NCBI RefSeq assembly: GCF_000147335.1
Contig: NC_014501.1
Span: 3,346,300-3,410,299 of the forward strand
Source of the DNA: Gloeothece verrucosa PCC 7822
GTDB taxonomy: Bacteria > Cyanobacteriota > Cyanobacteriia > Cyanobacteriales > Microcystaceae
Length of the DNA stretch: 64,000 bases
Reading direction: 5' to 3'
Shown piece by piece: positions 61,061 through 64,000 of the stretch (its first letter is position 1; each line of letters starts with the position of its first letter). The position numbers and the translations under genes were made by a program. Under the pieces are notes generated by a model. It did not search any database, was not told where the DNA came from, and worked only from the letters and a program-made list of their open reading frames with translations.

Positions 61061-62226
61061 AAGTCCTGCAAATTATTCCCTCTATATCTTTAGTGTATGG
61101 TGGTCCATCTCAAATGGTATTAGGACTATCCAAGGCCTTAGCCAAATCAGGAGTTGAAGTCACCATTGTGACGACTGATTCTAACGGAGATGTGGGACAA
61201 CCACCGCTAAATGTTCCCATCGGACAACCCGTAAAACAGGATGGCTATGAAATCATTTATTTTCGCTGTTCCCCTTTTCGACGTTATAAATTTTCTCTAG
61301 CTTTATTGAGTTGGTTAGCTCATCAGGCAAAAAACTATGATCTAGCCCATATTCATGCCTTATTTTCGCCGGTGAGTACCGCAGCCGCCATGATGGCCAG
61401 GGCTTGTCAATTACCCTATATTTTACGTCCTCTGGGAACTCTCGACCCAGCCGATTTAGAAAAGAAAAAAACCCTGAAAAAAATTTATGGGTTACTGTTA
61501 GAAAAACCTAACTTAGCTGGGGCAGCCGCTATTCATTTTACCAGTGAACAAGAAGCTAAAGTTTCCTCACGTTATGGTGTGAAAACCCATGATTTAGTCA
61601 TTCCTTTAGGGGTAGAATTGCCACAGAAATTACCCGAATTAGGAAAAAGCCGCTTGCGATGGGGGATTAGCCAAGAACAACCGCTATTATTATTTATGTC
61701 TCGTATTGATCAGAAAAAGGGATTAGATTTATTAATTCCGTCCTTAGAAATTTTGTTAGGCGAGGGATTCGATTTTCATTTTGTCTTAGCTGGGAGTAAC
61801 CCTCAAGAGCCGGCTTATGAACAGCAAATCCGAGAAAAAATACAAAGCTCAAAATTAGGAGAAAGAACCACGATTACAGGTTTTGTGCAAGGGGAAAACA
61901 AATTCGAATTACTCACAGACGCAGATTTGTTTATTTTACCCTCCTATTATGAAAATTTTGGCATTGCTGTAGCAGAGGCAATGGCGATAGGCACTCCTGT
62001 GGTCATTTCTAATCAGGTTTATATTTGGGATGAAGTAGAAAAAGCCGCCGCCGGTTGGGTGACATCTTGCAGCGTTGAGGGGTTGACTCAAACCTTAAGG
62101 GGGGTATTACAGGATGAACAAGGCAGAAAACAACGAGGAATCAATGCGCGAAAATTAGTAGAGGAGAATTATAGTTGGGATGCTATCGCGCTGTCGATGG
62201 TTAAAATTTATCAAGAACTTTCTTAA
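61057..62226 (+). CDS. hpsP: Glycosyltransferase family 4, HpsP-like
   Basis: This is a 389-residue GT-B enzyme. MKVLQIIPSISLVYGGPSQM is the glycine-rich acceptor loop. Donor motifs are LLLFMSRIDQKKGLDLLIPS (about 211-230), TTITGFVQGENKFELL and the EX7E region YENFGIAVAEAMAIGTPVV (about 305-323). It is last gene of the hpsLNOP-like operon. It acts in the cytoplasm on the growing lipid-linked saccharide. Confidence 0.78.
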   Translation: MKVLQIIPSISLVYGGPSQMVLGLSKALAKSGVEVTIVTTDSNGDVGQPPLNVPIGQPVKQDGYEIIYFRCSPFRRYKFSLALLSWLAHQAKNYDLAHIHALFSPVSTAAAMMARACQLPYILRPLGTLDPADLEKKKTLKKIYGLLLEKPNLAGAAAIHFTSEQEAKVSSRYGVKTHDLVIPLGVELPQKLPELGKSRLRWGISQEQPLLLFMSRIDQKKGLDLLIPSLEILLGEGFDFHFVLAGSNPQEPAYEQQIREKIQSSKLGERTTITGFVQGENKFELLTDADLFILPSYYENFGIAVAEAMAIGTPVVISNQVYIWDEVEKAAAGWVTSCSVEGLTQTLRGVLQDEQGRKQRGINARKLVEENYSWDAIALSMVKIYQELS

Positions 62227-62358
62227 CGATCATGAAAAATATCAGTAGGTGGGCTTTCATTAAGTGTAAATATAGAGAGAGGTCTAGGGATGTATAAGTT
62301 TTCTACAGCAGGCTTTTCCCTAGTAAAATTAAAATAGTTATTCCCGTAATGGTTTTTG

Positions 62359-64000
62359 ATGTTAGAACAAGAACCTTTGCCAATTCTTAAAAACTATATT
62401 GAGCGAGACTTTCTTACCGTAACCCCAGAAACGCTAGTCGGGCAAGTGCTTGAACAAATGAGTGGAGGGGAAAGCCCAGGTAATTATCTCGTGACTCCAC
62501 CACCAAACACCAACCCAAAAAACACCCCGAAAAAAAAAGTTAGTTGTGCTTTAGTCCAAGAGGGGGAAAAGTTAATCGGTTTATTCACAGAAAGAGATGC
62601 GGTAAAATTAACAGCCGCTCAATTACCGCTAGACACCTGCGTAGCGGATGTCATGACCCGAAACTTAATCACCCGTCTTGAATCCGAAATTGGCGACTGT
62701 TGTGAACTGATTCATTTTATGCAGCAGCATCAGGTTCGCCATTTACCCATTGTGGACCTCGCACAACGCCCGGTTGGCATCATCACTCCCCAAAGCATTC
62801 GAGCGAGTTTACAACCGACAGACTTATTAAAATATCGTCGCGTTGCTGAGGTAATGAGTGAAAATGTTATTCAGGCTTCTCCCAATGCAGATGTATTATC
62901 TTTAGCTCGCTTAATGAGCGATCATCGGGTTAGTTGTGTAGTCATTGCAGAATCCACCCCCACAGGCTCGATTATCCCCGTAGGAATGGTTACAGAAAGG
63001 GATATTGTCACATTTCAGGCGCAAAGACTGAATAGTCAAGATTTACGAGCCGAGGAAATTATGAGTCGCCCCCTCTTGCTGATTCAGCCAGAAGAAACCC
63101 TTTGGTCAGGTCATCAGAAAATGGAGCAACATCACGTAAGGCGGCTAGTGGTAGTCAATTCAAAAGGTGAACTGAGGGGAATTTTAACTCAAACCACGCT
63201 GCTACAAGCGATTGATCCTCATGAACTCAATCGACTGATATTGCTTTTACAAAATCAATTAGAGAATCTTCAACAAGAAAACCTTAAACTGCTCAAGCGT
63301 GTCAATCAAGATTTACAACAGGAAGTTGCTCAAAAAAACACCCAACTCAATATTTTAAATCAACAAGAAAAATTACTATTCGATACGGTTCTCAGAATTC
63401 GCTCATCTCTCAATTTAGAAACCATCTTAGCGACAACAACTCAAGAAGTTCGTCAATTTCTGCAAAGTGATCGGGTGATTATTTATCGCTTTGAAACCGA
63501 AAAAAAGGGAAAAGTTATCGTGGAATCGGTAGAAAAATCCGAGTGGTCAATGTTAGATTACCTAATAGAAGATCCCTGCTTAGCTCAAGCGCGAATCAAC
63601 CCAAATCAATATCATCAAACTCGAGTCATTCATGATATTTATCAGTCCAATTTAGATCCATGTTACCTTAAATTTTTAGAGCAATTTGACATTAAAGCCA
63701 ATTTAATTATCCCCATCAAAGGAAAAGAAAAACTATGGGGATTCATAGGGATTCATCATTGCAGCAGTAAACGTCAATGGCTGGCTACAGAAGTCAATTT
63801 TTTAGAAAATTTAGCCATTCACCTAGAGATTGCCATTGGACAAGCCACCCTAGTTCAGCAAGTGCAGCAGCATCTAGAAGCCCAAGTTGCCCAACAAACA
63901 AGACAACTTCAACAAGCCAATCAACGCCTACAACAAGAGTTAGAAGAACGCCAACGCACAGAAACCGCACTGAGAGAAACTAAGGCTCGTTTCCAAGCTT
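62359..64000 (+). CDS. CBS-GAF multidomain sensor protein, 3' part outside window
   Basis: The frame opens at ATG 62359 (MLEQEPLPILKNYIERDFLT) and stays open to the window edge, at least 547 residues. There are four CBS motifs in two pairs (LIGLFTERDAVKL, RPVGIITPQSIRA, IPVGMVTERDIVTF, LRGILTQTTLLQA), so adenylate binding is likely. A coiled coil follows at about 295-340. A phytochrome-type GAF domain (about 350-500) begins RSSLNLETILATTTQEVRQF, with DPCYLKFLEQFDIKANLIIP where bilin-binding GAFs have Cys-His. A second coiled coil (QQHLEAQVAQQTRQLQQANQ) ends the visible part, usually preceding PAS or histidine-kinase domains. Confidence 0.85.
   Translation, partial: MLEQEPLPILKNYIERDFLTVTPETLVGQVLEQMSGGESPGNYLVTPPPNTNPKNTPKKKVSCALVQEGEKLIGLFTERDAVKLTAAQLPLDTCVADVMTRNLITRLESEIGDCCELIHFMQQHQVRHLPIVDLAQRPVGIITPQSIRASLQPTDLLKYRRVAEVMSENVIQASPNADVLSLARLMSDHRVSCVVIAESTPTGSIIPVGMVTERDIVTFQAQRLNSQDLRAEEIMSRPLLLIQPEETLWSGHQKMEQHHVRRLVVVNSKGELRGILTQTTLLQAIDPHELNRLILLLQNQLENLQQENLKLLKRVNQDLQQEVAQKNTQLNILNQQEKLLFDTVLRIRSSLNLETILATTTQEVRQFLQSDRVIIYRFETEKKGKVIVESVEKSEWSMLDYLIEDPCLAQARINPNQYHQTRVIHDIYQSNLDPCYLKFLEQFDIKANLIIPIKGKEKLWGFIGIHHCSSKRQWLATEVNFLENLAIHLEIAIGQATLVQQVQQHLEAQVAQQTRQLQQANQRLQQELEERQRTETALRETKARFQA

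Overview
The window is chromosomal DNA of a cyanobacterium. Markers restricted to, or typical of, that phylum are a chlorophyll synthase (chlG), the cytochrome b6f subunit gene petP, a CP12 gene, a GUN4-domain gene, an NtcA-like Crp/Fnr regulator, hypD and a pyruvate:ferredoxin oxidoreductase (nifJ). There are also at least seven exact HIP1 octamers (GCGATCGC; e.g. 6061, 11933, 13071, 13239, 14182, 48461, 55317) and many stretches of the heptamer TTAGTCA/TTAGTTA that cyanobacteria scatter between genes. Low-GC coding and the gene set suggest a unicellular Cyanothece/Gloeothece-like lineage; this is inference.

Layout. 1-11.2 kb: partial glutaredoxin, a PD-(D/E)XK protein, an HtrA-like protease with many TPRs, a response regulator, a DUF1206 membrane protein, a Crp/Fnr regulator, a Na+/H+ antiporter, formaldehyde dehydrogenase, a GNAT enzyme, a DUF29 protein and an antitoxin gene interrupted by a stop codon. 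11.2-24.5 kb: a 27-codon hydrophobic peptide gene with a near-perfect Shine-Dalgarno and its own terminator, hypD, phosphofructokinase, a DHOD-like protein beside nifJ, a P-type ATPase and GUN4. 24.6-31 kb: two tandem paralogous Ser/Thr kinases, a divergent pilin-like protein, a TPR lipoprotein, an RlpA-like protein and an Anbu proteasome-type peptidase.

31-46.6 kb is a surface-glycan/surface-protein island. On the minus strand lie a sulfotransferase with a histidine-laddered coiled coil, a glycosyltransferase with seven 38-residue repeats, a GT2 enzyme, and a tandem GT2 enzyme with seven related repeats whose 5' end carries an apparent frameshift. Divergent from these are a GT4 enzyme and a 1366-residue RTX-type protein. 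A two-component polysaccharide ABC exporter (Wzm/Wzt type) follows, flanked by two copies of one palindromic MITE-like element.

46.7-56.1 kb holds photosynthesis and housekeeping genes: petP (with a MITE and 9-bp target duplication just upstream), a Get3/ArsA-like ATPase, chlG, a GHL10 hydrolase, a FIST protein, CP12, DUF3177 and glmM. 56.1-57 kb is a decayed IS200/IS605-like element with a ribbon-helix-helix gene. 57-62.2 kb is a tightly packed polysaccharide operon resembling hpsL-N-O-P. The window ends inside a CBS-GAF sensor gene.

Most notable: the repeat-bearing glycosyltransferase/sulfotransferase/RTX island, the frameshift at a CACACA tract, the petP-proximal MITE with intact target duplication, the small hydrophobic peptide gene, and the antitoxin with an in-frame TAG where the continuing frame suggests a tryptophan codon. 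No tRNA, rRNA or CRISPR array was seen.
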